This document shows positions 23,101-35,785 of a stretch of 64,000 nucleotides of DNA, one piece after another (position 1 is the stretch's first letter; every line of letters starts with the position of its first letter). Below the pieces are notes generated by a model that ran no database searches, was not told the DNA's origin, and worked only from the letters and a program-made list of their open reading frames with translations. Source of the DNA: Varanus komodoensis (Eukaryota; Chordata; Lepidosauria; Squamata; Varanidae); assembly GCF_004798865.1 (NCBI RefSeq), contig NW_025336088.1, positions 682,001 to 746,000 of the forward strand, written 5' to 3'. A program made the position numbers and the translations under genes.

Positions 23101-25454
23101 AAGGATTATTTTAAGGCCACATTTAACAGCAGAACCCTGTCAAGGCAGCAAAGTCAATTTTTGCAATATGGAGAACTGAAGAACCCCAACTTGATTTTAT
23201 TCAATAATACTGAATATCTTGCCAACACTAAATGTTGCTGGTGTTCTAGTAAGAAGCTACCAGTTGTACTTTGAAGTTTTAGAAAACTCCAAATCTTCAC
23301 CCCAACCCCTTTTTAGTACCAGAAATGAACTGGTACTGGTACTAAGAAATGAAGTTCTTTTATACAAAAATCTCCTAGTTCCTCCAGTAATCTTTCTTCA
23401 GTCCCTACCTGGGGGTGGGTATTTATGATGTTGCTCTTGTTAAACTATTGGGCATCAAACCCATGCTGATCTGCAAAGCACCCTGAAATTGTGCAGCAGA
23501 TCCTGATCTCTCTTTGAATCTTGCTTGCTATAGCAATGTTTGTCATACCATTGCAATCTCCTTTCTTTCTTGTTTGGCTCAGCATAGTGAAAGATCACCA
23601 CTAGACCCTGTGCTGAGTTGTTCACATCAGCACAGAATAACTTTCCCTACATTCCAAGCAACACAGTTTGCAAGTGCAAAACAGTTGGGTTGTTTAGTGA
23701 TTATAGAATTTTTGATTAAGGTTAGAATTTGCTTTCTCAGTATTGCTAGGTTTAAATTTAAATATAAAAATATATTTAAAACTCCATGCATTCCCTGCTC
23801 TTCCTTGCAGCCTGCTGTTCTGTATTACAGAGGTTGATCTGTCATTGGGTTAGCAGGTGATGGATGGATTTTTATATTTTTTCTAAACAAGCATATCCAA
23901 AACAACAACCAAAAATAGTAAATGGTCTTTTGCTCCCTTTCAAATTTCCATTGATTGGTTTACTTATGCATGCCCATTTGATTTGTGACACTAGATTACT
24001 TGATGTTCAGTGAATGTATAAATTAACTCTACTAAAAAATATTGTGTTTTTGAAGTGCAGTGAAAACTTAATGCATTTGATCTGTGATTGCTGATTTACC
24101 TATGCAAGTAGCATACCAGTTGTAGTGCAGTATTCACTGTTAGGTATATTAAAAAAGGCAAAGTCATCATTATACCCTGCAGTCTTCAAATGTCAGGCAT
24201 GCATGCGTGGATGAGTGCTAAACATATGAAGAAGCACTCTCATTTTCTATTATTCCTCTGTTAAAGATGCCTTCTGCCTGACTTATGGTTTAACGTACAT
24301 AATTTGTGAAATGAATTTTACAATGGGTTAGTCTAGAATTTGTTGCAGGTTTTAATGTGCAAGCCCCCCTTACTTTTAGTTTAATGATGAACACAAGTGA
24401 CAGTGTTCAGTTGAGTAAATAATAGCGCCTAAAGAAACCTCTGTGTATTCATGTAAACACATCATAATCCCTTCTTGCACTCTGATTTAACCAGTGTGCA
24501 CATGCACTGAGGTCCATCAGTCACCTGTAAGTGGTACTGGGAAATCCTAACTGCAGTGAATTCCAAAGTCAGAACAAAGCCCTACAATACGTAAAAGCAG
24601 TGCAGTGGTGCTGGTCAATGAGACCAGTGGTTTGAATGAAACCTGAACTTTGGAGAAATTGGGAAGACAAGAAGTTTGCAAGCATTCCTACTTTAACAGG
24701 GGCACACAGTCATCTGCTACTGTCTGAATGTGCTATGCTTTTCTTAAAAGTGAAGCAGAGCAGTGGGGTCCTCCAACAGCCATTTGGCATCTTGTGAACT
24801 TTCTAGAATCCTTTCCCTTGCGATCCTGTATTTTTCCCCTGCTGAAAATGTTCCTTATTGACAGGTCAGCCACAGACAGCAGAGGCATCCTTAATGCTGC
24901 TGCACTGTTTCCCTGACTACTTCATCAGAAGATTCTTCGAGACTCTTGACCATGGGCTAGAAGGCTTCTACTGTAGAATCCACAATGGAATCAGCCCACT
25001 GTGTAAACTGCAGAGAAATATCCAGCATGTGTGCAGACATGTTAAGAGAGGAACCCTGGATCAGGCAGCTGGCTGGGCCTGCATTTTTAAAGGGGGCAGA
25101 CTGAGGTTCTCCTAAGCCTGCAACTTTATGTAAGCCTAACTGGGAAAACCCTGTTGCCTCCTTCAAAGAAAGCAGGTATATGACTGGATAGCTAAACACC
25201 TTTCCTTGCCTCCCACCACATTGAAAACAAAGCCCATAATGCTACAGCTCTGCTAAATCCACAAGGCCAAAATTGTTGTTAGTGAGTGACCTTCGGCAAG
25301 CTGCTTCTCTCTGCTTAATCATTCATTTGTAAGAGGAAGTTAAATAGAAGTACTGGCCCAATGTGAAATGTTTCAGCACCCAAGGAAAGCTAAGCACAGG
25401 GTCAGAGCTAGAAAGTATATGGTGGAGTGCAGTGGGCCCATCTTTGGTTTACGA

Positions 25455-25793
25455 CATGGGTCCTCAAACTGTGGCCTGGGGGCTGGATCTAGCCCGCCAT
25501 GCCTCAGAGGTTTTCAACGCACCACACATGCGCCCACTGCTGCCCGCCTTGCCGGCTGCATGGGGAGGTAACGACTTGCTCACAAGATTGTTTTGGACTC
25601 ACTAGGAGAAGACACTGCATCATGGCACGTGCCTGCCCCTGCCTTGCCTCCCCTTGCTGCACACACCCACCCGCCTACGCCTCGCCGCACCCGCGTGCTG
25701 GCCAGCACACCCCGCCGGCACCACCTTTCCAGCCTGTGCCCAGCACTGGCACCTTTCAACTGGCCCCCTGGTGAAAAAGTTTGAGGACCCTTG
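25455..25793. mobile_element. hAT-like non-autonomous DNA transposon, 339 bp, with TSD
   Basis: The element starts catgggtcctcaaact and its reverse-complemented end is caagggtcctcaaact, so 15 of 16 terminal bases form inverted repeats. The flanks are gtttacga (25447-25454) and gtttaaga (25794-25801), an 8-bp target site duplication with one change. Both traits fit the hAT superfamily, whose Charlie-like members often begin 'caggggtcctcaaact'. The body is GC- and CpG-rich and encodes no transposase. Confidence 0.85.
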
Positions 25794-27131
25794 GTTTAAG
25801 AAATAAGTCCATGTAAAACAGCCCAATGGTACCTTGAGGTAAATAATTTACAGCATAATTCTATGGCCTCCAGACACTATCTAGATGGCTATAAGAGTAT
25901 TTGGAGTCCCAGCTCCAGCCTCAGAAATGTGTTCCAAGTAAGCGACAAAGGGGCCTCCCGCACATCACAGATGGCTTCGAAAGAACTGCACCACTTCTCC
26001 TCTGAGGTCATGGAGACTCCTCAAGTGTTAACTTCACTTGGCTGGTGCATATATACACACACAAGATTGCAGCAGAACGCTGGGGAAATACTTTTTTTAA
26101 AAAATCAAGCATGTTCTTGGGCTTTTGGAGAAGCACATGCTAGTGGTGGTGCAGCACCAGAAGTGGTTGGCCTACCCCTATCTGAATTCCATTCCTGCTC
26201 CTTCTTTTGCTGGAGGAAGAGCATACCTTTCTTACCAGAGCTATGAACCACTTGTGCAAGCTTTCTGAATTTAGGCTAAGGCAGGTTGTTGGCTTTACAC
26301 TCAAAGAGGGGAGGAAATGATAAAATGGGGATTCAAATGGCAAGGAAGTGCCAAAAGCACAGTCCGTGACAATTCAATTAAAGCTGAAGAACTTAGACTT
26401 GGTACTGCAGATGGGTTCAGCAACAGAGGCTTGTCACAAATTAAGCCTTGGCAAAGCCCCAAATTAACTCTGACAGCCTTGTTTCACTAGAATTGCCTTA
26501 AAATAAACTTAGTACTATTGGGGAAATGTGATCCCTAAGGTGGATTGTGTGTATTTCCAGCAGAATGTAAACATTCTAAATAAACATGATGCCAACAGCT
26601 ACGGAGGGGCAATCAGGCCAGATCTTCAGAGTTTGTGGGCAGGTCAGGATTGAGTCTTCAATGAATGAAGCAGGTCTGTCCATATAGAAAAGGTGTGTCC
26701 ACCTTTAAAAGTCTTCTCCCCCTGGAGCAGCACTATGCAGTTGGTTGTCTGAGCTTTGGCAAGTTTCCCTGCCCTAAGGAAGCATCAGATTGCAATAATT
26801 GCTCTTTGACTGAATGCTTTGTTGTCATTACCTCTGGAGAAATCTGACAGGGGAGCAAGAAGCAGCTGTTTATTTTTAGCACCCAGGGAAGGGAAGAAGT
26901 TGACATCGGTTCCACTTTGTGCCTCTGGATCCTGCCAGGTCCCTACAGTGTCAGTTGCTGGCTTAGAGCTGGAACGTGGCTGCTTTGAATACTCCAAGGC
27001 TACAACAATATCTGAAGGGGAGTGAGGAACTTGGAAGTAAGGAACAAAGCTATGGAGAAGATCTCAGTTTAGGGGTGTGATGGTGGAAACAACCTAAGGG
27101 CACAACTCTATGTATGTTTAGATAGAAAAAA

Positions 27132-27172
27132 GTCCTGTAATTCCCAGCACTGGCTGGGGATGCTGGGATATA
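27132..27172. mobile_element. MITE core fragment
   Basis: The pair 'gtaattcccagcactggctg' / 'gggatgctgggatataca' is a short fold-back of the 'attcccagca' type found in squamate MITEs. Confidence 0.4.
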
Positions 27173-27234
27173 CATGCTTTTTTTCCTGTATAGAATTTTT
27201 GCTTGCATAGGATTTCTCTCTCATGTGGTATATT

Positions 27235-27505
27235 GGCTGTGTTCACACATAATGAACCCTTTTTACGTTGTGTCCTGTAAAACATTCATGAGGTAACTAC
27301 TCATGAGTAGCTTCCATGTGCCTTCATCTTTCCTCTAAACGGCTGCACAGCTGGGAACCAATCCTAACATACACTGCTCCAGACTGTGTTGCCTGCCTCT
27401 ACCCTGTTGGCCCATACGCTCCCCTGGGCATGTTCTCAGCCAGCTGCCTCTTTTTTTCCTGCTGCTCTGCTGGGCCCCCATCTACTAATTAGAGTAACAC
27501 AGGAT
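27235..27505. repeat. Unclassified interspersed repeat, copy 2
   Basis: Same orientation and order of blocks as 9215-9560. This copy has 'gtgttcacacataatgaacc' at its left end, which may be the true terminus of the family. Confidence 0.55.
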
Positions 27506-27899
27506 TAAAACCCTGTGGGAGCAGCAGAGCAGCAGCCAGATAGGAGTGCCATCCATGGCTGCCTTGTGGTTGCTGCTGCTGGAGGCGCTGCCAGTCCTCC
27601 CTCCTGATGCATGCCCAGCTGCCTTGCTCTGCTCTGCTGCCGCCATACCTGCCACTCCACCCCTCACTCTTACCTTTTCACTGCTCCACATCTCAAATCT
27701 TTGCTTCTCTGCCCCCTGTCATGCTGCCCCCTCACCACGTCAGTGCTTGCTGCCATGCCAGCCTTGGGAAGAGATGCCCATCTTGTGGGATGTGCCTGAA
27801 TAAGAGATTTTATATGCCTCATTCACAGGATCAGTCCCAGACCCTGCAGCCATTCTCAGCAGTTCTGGGGAAAGAGCTATATAAGAGCAAGCTCTTCCC

Positions 27900-28300
27900 T
27901 CCAGCACTTGCCTTAGTAACACTGTTTGCTGTCCTGCCTGTATCTTGCCTGAGCCTTGACATGCAACCTGCCTTGCTGTGTATTCTGTCTTGCCATGTTG
28001 CCTTGGCAACACAGGTCTTCCTTCAAGTTGTGATCCAGTCTACCTCTGGCACTTTGAGCTGGTTCCTGTTTTGCTTGGTGCATCCTGCCTTGTTGTCTTA
28101 CTTCAGCAATGCAGGTTTCCGTGTTAGCTGAGGATCAGTACCTGTATCTGTCTCTTGCCTTGTCTTGCTGCGTCCTATCTTGCTGCATCCTGCCTTGTTG
28201 TCTCACCTCAGCAATGCAGGTTTCCCTGCTAGCTGTGTTTCAATTCCTGCATCCTGTCTGATCCTTGATGCATCTGGTTCCTGCTGTGCCTTACTGTGAC
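27900..28300. repeat. Pyrimidine-rich degenerate minisatellite, about 105-bp period
   Basis: A 50-base block starting catcctgccttgttgtctta at 28081 recurs at 28186 with four changes, exactly 105 bases later. A more diverged version is near 27975. The surroundings up to about 28.5 kb are rich in 'ccttg' words. The '+' open frame of 174 codons here is a result of the repeat composition. Confidence 0.7.
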
Positions 28301-29016
28301 TTGCCTTGCCACATTGTCTTACTGTGACTCTATCTTATCACCCGCACTTCACTCTGCCTCACCACCTTGCTACCTAGCCTTGCTTGCCACACCTTCATCG
28401 CTCCTGATCTCTGCCTGGTTATCTTGCCTCAAGGTACCTGCGCCCTGCTCTGTTTGTCTTCCTTGTTCTTGACCTTTGGCTTGTTCATGGCCACATCCTT
28501 GCCTTGCCTTGCCTTGCCCTGGTACATACAGGGCATACATACTTAGTACATACAGACCTCAAACTGTTCTGTGACTACAATTTGAACTTATTATTGAACC
28601 TTGCTATTGGACTTTGTATTGCTTTGAGTCCTGTTGCCCTGGTCCCAGTGCCTCTGCCTTGTCCCTGCCGCCCATGTCCCATACCCTGATCCTTGGAAAA
28701 CAAGCCGAGCCATGAGGAAGCCCATGAACACTTGCAGAATAAAGGTTGTAGAACCAGTAAGCTTCTTCCACATCATGTGCAGCACCACAAAGGCTGCTGT
28801 TCATGGCATGGAAAAATAGATGCTACTTGTGTGGTGTTTGTGTGGGATTTGATTCCCAGTAAGTGCCATGCCTACACTGGACACACTTGCCAGGAGTTTG
28901 GGCTCACAACTGCATCGAAGTGGATCAGAATCTAGGGAACCAAGCCCAGTAACTCTGACAGGTTTCCAGCCCAAAAATCAATTCCTTACTCATTGCAACA
29001 AAGAATTTAATCCTAC

Positions 29017-29247
29017 ATGGAATGCGAACCTGACATTCAAGCTGGATGCCGAAAACAAAGAGGCAGCCAAGATCTTATCACAAATATACATCTGCTACTG
29101 AAGCAGGTGAAAGTATTTCAGAAGCAGATTGGACTGTGCCTTATAGATTATACCAACATCTTTGACTATGTGGATTACAAGAAGCTAGGGATGGTCCTGA
29201 AAGAAATAGGTGTGCCTAGGCCACTCAGCCAGCTCTGTGTTGAATAA
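29017..29247 (+). mobile_element. RTE-like LINE fragment (RT palm region)
   Basis: The frame reads DIQAGCRKQRGSQDLITNIH, then CLIDYTNIFDYVDYKKLGMV and LKEIGVP. These correspond to the RTE blocks QAGFRKGRGTRDQ, CFIDYAKAFDCVDHNKLW and LKEMGIP. It appears closer to the element at 48.8-50.5 kb than to BovB. It is only about 230 bp long. Confidence 0.7.
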
Positions 29248-31275
29248 GGAACTGGGACTGAAACAACCACTTTAACCTCATGGCTGCTTACGTGCAGATA
29301 TGTGGGCCAGAAGTTTCTCCACTGTAGGCTGAGCACAGATAGAGCTCAAGCCTCACACACAAGAGTTCTGCTTAAGACAAGTCACTGTGAAAAGTATTTC
29401 TCCAATACCCTTAAAAATGCCATTTAAGGCCTTTTACCCTCACAGTACCTCTGACCCTGGCTCACATATCAATTTTCAAGTTTGTTTAACTAAAATATTT
29501 TATAAGCTCTCCTTAATTAAAATATTCACCAAATATAAATCAAAAACACAAATGGGGAAAAATGCAATGCTGTAATTCAAATAATGGCACTTAAAAACCA
29601 GTAGCAAAAACAATCCATGCATATAGCCAGGACATTCAGAAGCATCCCATAAATAACATCAGCCAATAGCTATTACAAAGCCTCTTTGCATAGGTGTATT
29701 AGCACAAAGTATTCAAAGGTCAATAAACTTAGCATAATTAAAAGATAGGCCAAAATGATACCCTTCAAGCTCACCTACTGTCTATTTGGTTGCTGCAGGA
29801 AGCCCAAGCACTACCTTTGTTAAGCTGCTAGCATCAAAGAAAACTTTACAAATCCCTACCCTAAAATGAACTTGAACCAAACAACTGCATGCAACTCTCC
29901 ACACCTGAGCTTGGATGCTGAAGATGCTGGTTTCCAGGAAGTTTGGAGAAAGCTTCCCATCACCTCTTCTCTACTGCAGTTGCCTGCAACCTCCCCAGAG
30001 GGTTGGGTGGTTCTTCCCAGAACAATGAGATGCAGCACAGGGGGGTGCAAGTGGGAAGGAGGGAGGGGAAATATCCTTTCTGCACATTTAAAGTTAACTT
30101 GCCTAAAGTTGTGACTATTGCCCCCATTAACCCTTTGCACCCTCTCCATTTTATTCAGGCAGCCCCTTGTCCAGCTTTGTGTGGGGCAAGTACAAGTGGC
30201 TGAAGGGATTGGTAAACTTTCTTTCCATTCACTTCTGTAAGCAACCTTAGTCTGGGATTCAAGTTCTTATATTTATTTATTGGTGCTTTCAAATTTCAGA
30301 ATTTTATCTTCCTTACTTTCAGATCTGCCAGTTCTCGTGGATGCTTAGGTTAGGCCTAGCAGATTAACTCCAAGTTTAACCTTTCTCTTACCCAAGTTCT
30401 TGAAAGTTGCTCTAATTGTGGCCTGATTTGCTCACAGAGGACATGAGCTCTTGCAATAGGCTCTCTTTCCTCAGCTCAGCACCTAGAATACTTTTACCCA
30501 AAGTATCCTATAGAGAAGCTGAAGTCTTGCATGTGCCCCAGTTGGTCTTAACAATATTGTTTGTCCATGGTTTATTTGGTTTATTAGGTGATTAGCAGGA
30601 TCAATAGTTTTAACAGCTTGTAAAACGGGCATGAATTATTATTTGGCAGAGGAGCTGAACTATTCCAATGAGTTCTGGTTCTAAGCTCCAGAGCAGGTTA
30701 GCTTCTGTGGAATATCTTGCTTGCCTTCCTGTATGAGGAATACTCTCATATAGTTAGCAGTATGAAAGCATTCCTAAACAACTGATAGTTGAATTAAAAG
30801 CAGATTCTCAAGTGCAGCATCAAAATCAGCTGGAAAGAAACACTAATATTAATAGCAAAGCAATGTAGGCAGTAGTCCAGTAGGCAAAACTTTTTTTTCC
30901 AGTGTGTCTTTTTATCAGCTTTTAAAATCTATAATAATAAAGGTGGATGTGGATCTGTGTCAATGCCATTGTGACAAGAATGTGAAACTTAGAAGCCTGA
31001 AATTCCAATGGGATCCATGCAAAGCAATGGGACCCTACAGGTGTGCACCTCAGAGGTTTTTTTTTTTAACACATGAATTAATTTAAATTAATTTAAAAGT
31101 GTCCATATGGTTGAAGCCTACAGTAACTTCCTAAACCACCAGGAGAGATATCCTGAACTAGAGCACAGTATTGCTGCTCTTACAGTTGAAAGCCAGGGGA
31201 GGCTACTGGGCCAGGTGACAAGGATATAAATCTTTCCCTGCACCATACTGCAGGGCATCTGCTTCATGGTCAGAG

Positions 31276-31370
31276 AGTCATAGTCATAGAATCATACAGT
31301 TGAAAGGGGCCTAGCGGGCCATCGCATCCAACTGACTGCTCAGTGCAGGACCAAGTCCCCCATCAGGATT
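31276..31370 (-). mobile_element. CR1 3' tail, antisense
   Basis: The text 'catagaatcatacagttgaa' followed by 'aggggcctagcgggccatcg' is the reverse complement of the CR1 ending. Confidence 0.7.
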
Positions 31371-32139
31371 TCAACCCAGCCCAACTCTGCTTAGCTTTCA
31401 AGATTAGGCAGAATCAGGCACTTCAGGCTGTATGGAAGCTTAGAGGAAGAGGGCCAACATTTGCCTCCCTCAGGGCATACCATGGTAGGGGCATGCCTAG
31501 GTGGCCATGGTTTCGTTCAGAGGGGCTGGGCACAGCACACGCAGCTCTAAGAGTTTGCTTGAAGGGCCATCCAGCCTGTGTTAAGCCAGGTCTGTCTTCT
31601 ACAAATGACAATAAGACACTTCAAAATTACCCTGCTGTAGCCGCCTCTGTTTTTCTGCTCTTTTCCCTTTCTACTTTCATTTTAGAGCATGTTAGCTCCT
31701 TCCCATATTATGACATGAAGAAAGAAGGGGTGGAGTGGGGGGGGGGCAGGTTTAAACATTTTTCAGGAGCCTTGTCATCTTTTATCAGATCAGCCTGGAG
31801 CTTTTATGTCAGGAACTTGCCAGGCTGTGTTCAGTTCTCTTTACTGTACACCAGCAGTTCACATTCCACAAAGTTCAGTCAACTCTCTTGCACCTTCCAG
31901 CTGCTCAAAAAACATTAATTTTAGAACTCTCCAACTGAACAAATTATAATAACTATAATATTAGAAATTTTGAAAACTGATAATTTGATCAGTTAATTTT
32001 CTGGTTCTGAACTTTTCTAAGACATCCTTTTAATATTTACATCTATATATTGTACAGTAAGAGCAGTCAAATATGCAAGGAAGCACAAATGGACTTATGT
32101 AGGATATCCAGAACTACAGAGAAATTGGAGGATATTACA

Positions 32140-32385
32140 AGTTGTGTGGTGTGGTGTCTAACAGCATGGGGCTGGGACTCAGGCAATCTGGGTTTTAGTC
32201 CCCGCTTGGCCATGAAGCCAACTCCATGATTTTGGGCCAGTCACAGACTCTCAGCCCAAACAACTCACAGGGTTGTTGTTGTGGGGATAAGATTGAGAGC
32301 AGCAGGAGGAAAATGATATAAGCTGCTTTGAGTTTGTTGTAAGAAAAAAGCAGAATATAAATCTAATAAATAAATAGTTCCTGCA
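32140..32385 (+). mobile_element. tRNA-derived SINE, nearly complete
   Basis: The tRNA-like head contains 'gctgggactcaggcaatctg' and 'tttagtccccgcttggccat'. Then come 'gattttgggccagtcacaga', 'ctcacagggttgttgttgtg', 'ataagctgctttgagtttgt' and an (AATA)n tail at about 32365-32385. This is the best copy of the family in the window. Confidence 0.8.
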
Positions 32386-32639
32386 GTGCAGAAAATGTTC
32401 TGACCGCACAGAGCAAGACAGGTGGACTGTGGTGTATTCTAGGCAAGTGTGTGGTGGGTACACCCAGTCACATGCTGTGCAAACAAGAATTAAACAACTT
32501 TTGCATAGCCCTAAGTCCATTCTTAGTTTGTGTGTTGTCTAACTCTTGCACAACCCCTGCTGTCCAAGTTCACACAACATCACAGACTATGATCAGGTCC
32601 TGAATAAGCCATGGTGAGCTAATCTATCCTGCAAGTTGG

Positions 32640-33060
32640 CCCTGTTGAGTAGGTACATATGGGAGCAGTAGGTACCTGGTCCTTCAGGTATCCTGGTCCC
32701 ACATCATTTAGGGCTTTATATGTTAGAACAAGCACCTTAAATTGGGCCCAAAGCAGGTAGCCAGTGCAGATGATATAATATCAGAGTAGTATGGGCATGC
32801 AAACTTGCTTGCACCAGCAGTTGCGTTGCCCTATTCTGTACCAGCTGAAGTTTCCAGACTATCTTTAAGGGCAGCCCCACACAGAGCATATTGCAATAGT
32901 CCAATCAAGAGGTTGCCAGAGCATGTTTTACTGTGGCTAGACTCTGCCTGTCCAGGTAGGACCTCACTTGCAGTTGAAAAAAGGTGCTCCTAGCCACCAG
33001 GTCTTCCTGAGGCTCAAGTGATAGTTTTGGGTCCAGGGTTTTGTGGTCTTTCCAGCATCA
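32640..33060 (-). mobile_element. L2 LINE fragment, antisense
   Basis: On the minus strand this reads as the end of L2 ORF2: a YCNMLCVGLPLK-like block near 32885, KLQLVQNRA near 32840 and LHWLP near 32760. The same segment is better preserved at 60205-60990. Confidence 0.7.
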
Positions 33061-33074
33061 GGCACATGCCTTTT

Positions 33075-33290
33075 TATCTTCCCACTCCTTTAAGACATAA
33101 TGTCAGTCCTGCTAATTGTTTTTATCTGACTTTTAAGAATTTGTTCCCATTTGGTTCTTATTTATCATTGTTTCGATCTGCTTTATTTGTGCAGTGATTA
33201 TTTTGTATCTTCTTCGTAATGTGAGTTGCCCTGAGAATTTGCCTTAAAAGGCAGCATCAAACTGTTTTAATAAATCATATAAATGTGCAA
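33075..33290 (+). mobile_element. L2-type LINE 3' tail
   Basis: 'ttgccctgagaatttgcctt' followed by 'aaaaggcagcatcaaactg' and 'ttttaataaat' is the usual L2/CR1-group 3' end. It is in the opposite orientation to the neighbouring L2 piece, so it is a separate insertion or the result of an inversion. Confidence 0.5.
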
Positions 33291-33342
33291 CATCCTCTCA
33301 CCAATGCCCAGAAAAAGGATGGAAGAATCCTTTCTTACTCTA

Positions 33343-33448
33343 CTGCATCCTTCCCATGGTGGGTCCTTCCAGTTGTTGGGGTTGCACCATCCGCTGGCTG
33401 AGCTGGCTGGGGCTGCTATCTGGAAGGCACTGAGTTGGGGAAGGCTGC
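33343..33448. mobile_element. Inverted-repeat MITE copy
   Basis: 'tgcatccttcccatggtggg' at the left pairs with the reverse complement of 'gcactgagttggggaaggct' near the right end. The core 'ggctgagctggctggggctg' matches the family seen at 7574. Confidence 0.5.
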
Positions 33449-35277
33449 ACTATTGGCTGATGACAAAGGCATCAGAATAGAAATCAGGCAATATCCTTCC
33501 TAAAGGCTGCTGTTCTTTCTTGAGCCTGGAGAAGTTCTTTGCCCTGAACACTGTTCCTCAACATGCCAGGCTGAATATGTTTAAATTAAAACAGCTCCTG
33601 GTGAATAGTCAAAATTGGATGTCCAAAATAAAATCTTGGGGGAGTAGGAATGTCTAAGGTTGTGAAGCACAGCCATGACAACTCCATTATGGAAGCAAAC
33701 TAGTTAATTGCTAACAAAGATAGGCATCTCACAAGCAAAACCACATTGGCGGGAGATTGTGATAGAGATAAAGGAAATGTACAAACTTTGTGTTCAGAGA
33801 AAACAACAGAGCTGCCTTCTCTGTGGCAGAATTGCTTCACTCAATGGTTGTGATATTATTCTGTCTGCTGTTTAAGTGGTGATCCTTTGCAGACCTAAGC
33901 TGGGCCTCCAGATGATAACTGTTTAGGCCTCCAGATGACAACACTTTAGGTTGTTTTGTTTATATAAACACACACACACATAATAGGAAGTGCCACAAAC
34001 ATGGTGAATATTGGTATTTCCTAAGGTAGCCCAGGGAGAACTTCAAGACTGTTTGTATCATGGGCCTTTTGGGGGGGGGGGGGCACATCAATGGCCTTTG
34101 CATGATTCTTTTCTTTTCCAGGTAAATGGAGGACATGAGAATGACATTTGAACATTTACTAAAAGCATTTGCTTGCTTTAGAAATTTACTAATCAAAGGT
34201 GAAAGTCAGAATTGTGCATTTCTTACTGAGCAACTGTAAAATATTCCAGGTAAAAGACAACATCAACTACAACAAATACATATTTTCAAATGTTTAAAAG
34301 GCTGCTTGAAAGAGAAGAAAGGGAGCCAAAGGATAGGGCTAGAGAAACAGGGGAGAAACAAATAACACACGTCTTTGACAATGTGTAGAATGCTTTCCTC
34401 CTTACCTCTGAGAAACTTGGATGCTCCTGTCAGGGATGCTCATGAAGGAAGAGTTAGAATCGATGGCCCCATAGGATACCTTCTACTGCAGCCTCTCCAA
34501 AGACAAATTGCCAGGAGTGATCAACTGAATCAGAATCAGTTCTATAATAAAAGCCCTGTCTTCCTTAGCTCAGCTATCTTCTGCTGGAGATTCAGTCTCC
34601 GAAATCCATTTGTACAATCTGAAATATTTTGGATTTGCTGATTTTGGATTTGCATAGGCTATGAGTTTCAGAGTAGCCACTAATAAAGCTTCTTTAGGTG
34701 TTTTTGGCTGTTAACACTAATCCCAGGTACTTCATGTAGGACAAAGGAAACATGATTAATTTCTCTACCAGAGGATAACAGTAGGTTTGCAAACAACTGC
34801 CCAAATCTCACCACAAACCTCTCACAGCCTTCCTCTTGTTCTGGATAACAGTCACTCTTTTGGTTTCATGGATTGCTTTTGGGTGATCAAGCTGCTTTCC
34901 CTAAGTTATGAAAACTGATTTTCTTATGCAGCCTTTATTCTAGTATATTTGGTAATTAACAAGCAAGCAAGACAGCTCCATTATAAACCAAACAAGCCTT
35001 GCATAACCTAAATAGTGAGATCGAACTGAAGCACGATCACCTCTCTCTCCCCCTGCCCCTCTCAAAGTAGAAGACAGTCTTGGCCCTGCTCTTTGCTTAA
35101 AGCTGCCCCCTGGGGCTTATTAAGTATGGTGGGTTGTGGCTGTGGGTTCAACAGCATGCCATGACTTCTGGGTAGTTTGTTAACCACCCTGATAAACCAC
35201 CCTCACTGCCTTCAGATGACTTGGAAGCTGTGCTCCATGAGGGCTTGCAAAACAGCAAGCCTGCAACCTGCACACAG

Positions 35278-35785
35278 AATAAAAGAATCATAGTAGAGTT
35301 GGAAGAGGCCAAGAAGACCATTGGGTCCAACCATCTGTTGTTGCTGGTCATTTATTTACATCATCCCACTCAGATGACTGTCCAGTTTCTTTTTGAATGT
35401 GTCTAGTGTGGGAGAGTCCATGACCTCTCTAGCAACTGGTTCCACTGTTGTATTGCTCTGACAGTGAGGAAACTTTCCTGATATCAATCCTGAATCTGAG
35501 ATGCCAAAACTTAAATTGAATATTCCATGTCTTACAATCTGATATCAGCAAGAAGAGATCTTGACCTTCCTCTTTGTGATAGCCTTTGAGGCACTTATCA
35601 TGTCCCCCTCAGTCTTCTCTTCTCCAGGCTGAATATGCCCAAGTCTCTCAGTCTCTCCTCATAGGACAGTGTTTCTAAACCCTGGATCATTTTTGTTGCC
35701 CTCCTCCCGACCCTATTTTTTTTTGCATCTTTCTTAAATCTTGGTGCCCAGAACTGGGCACAGTATTCTAGATGACTAGTGAAGA
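35278..35785 (-). mobile_element. CR1 LINE 3' part, antisense, about 500 bp
   Basis: In + the order is tail ('aagaatcatagtagagttgg'), the 'cactgttgtattgctctgac' block, 'cagtcttctcttctccaggc', 'cctcataggacagtgtttct' and 'tggtgcccagaactgggcac' at about 35743. All are reverse complements of CR1 text. Confidence 0.85.

Noticed and set aside
27607-28131. 174-codon + frame
   Set aside because: Falls in the ccttg-rich minisatellite; the residues reflect the repeat and not a protein family.
27810-28790. Possible LTR of a retrovirus-like element (a tataag motif and a pyrimidine-rich body)
   Set aside because: No paired repeat, no primer-binding site and no gag-pol remains nearby; composition alone is not enough. 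No convincing retroviral or other virus-like relic was seen anywhere in the window.
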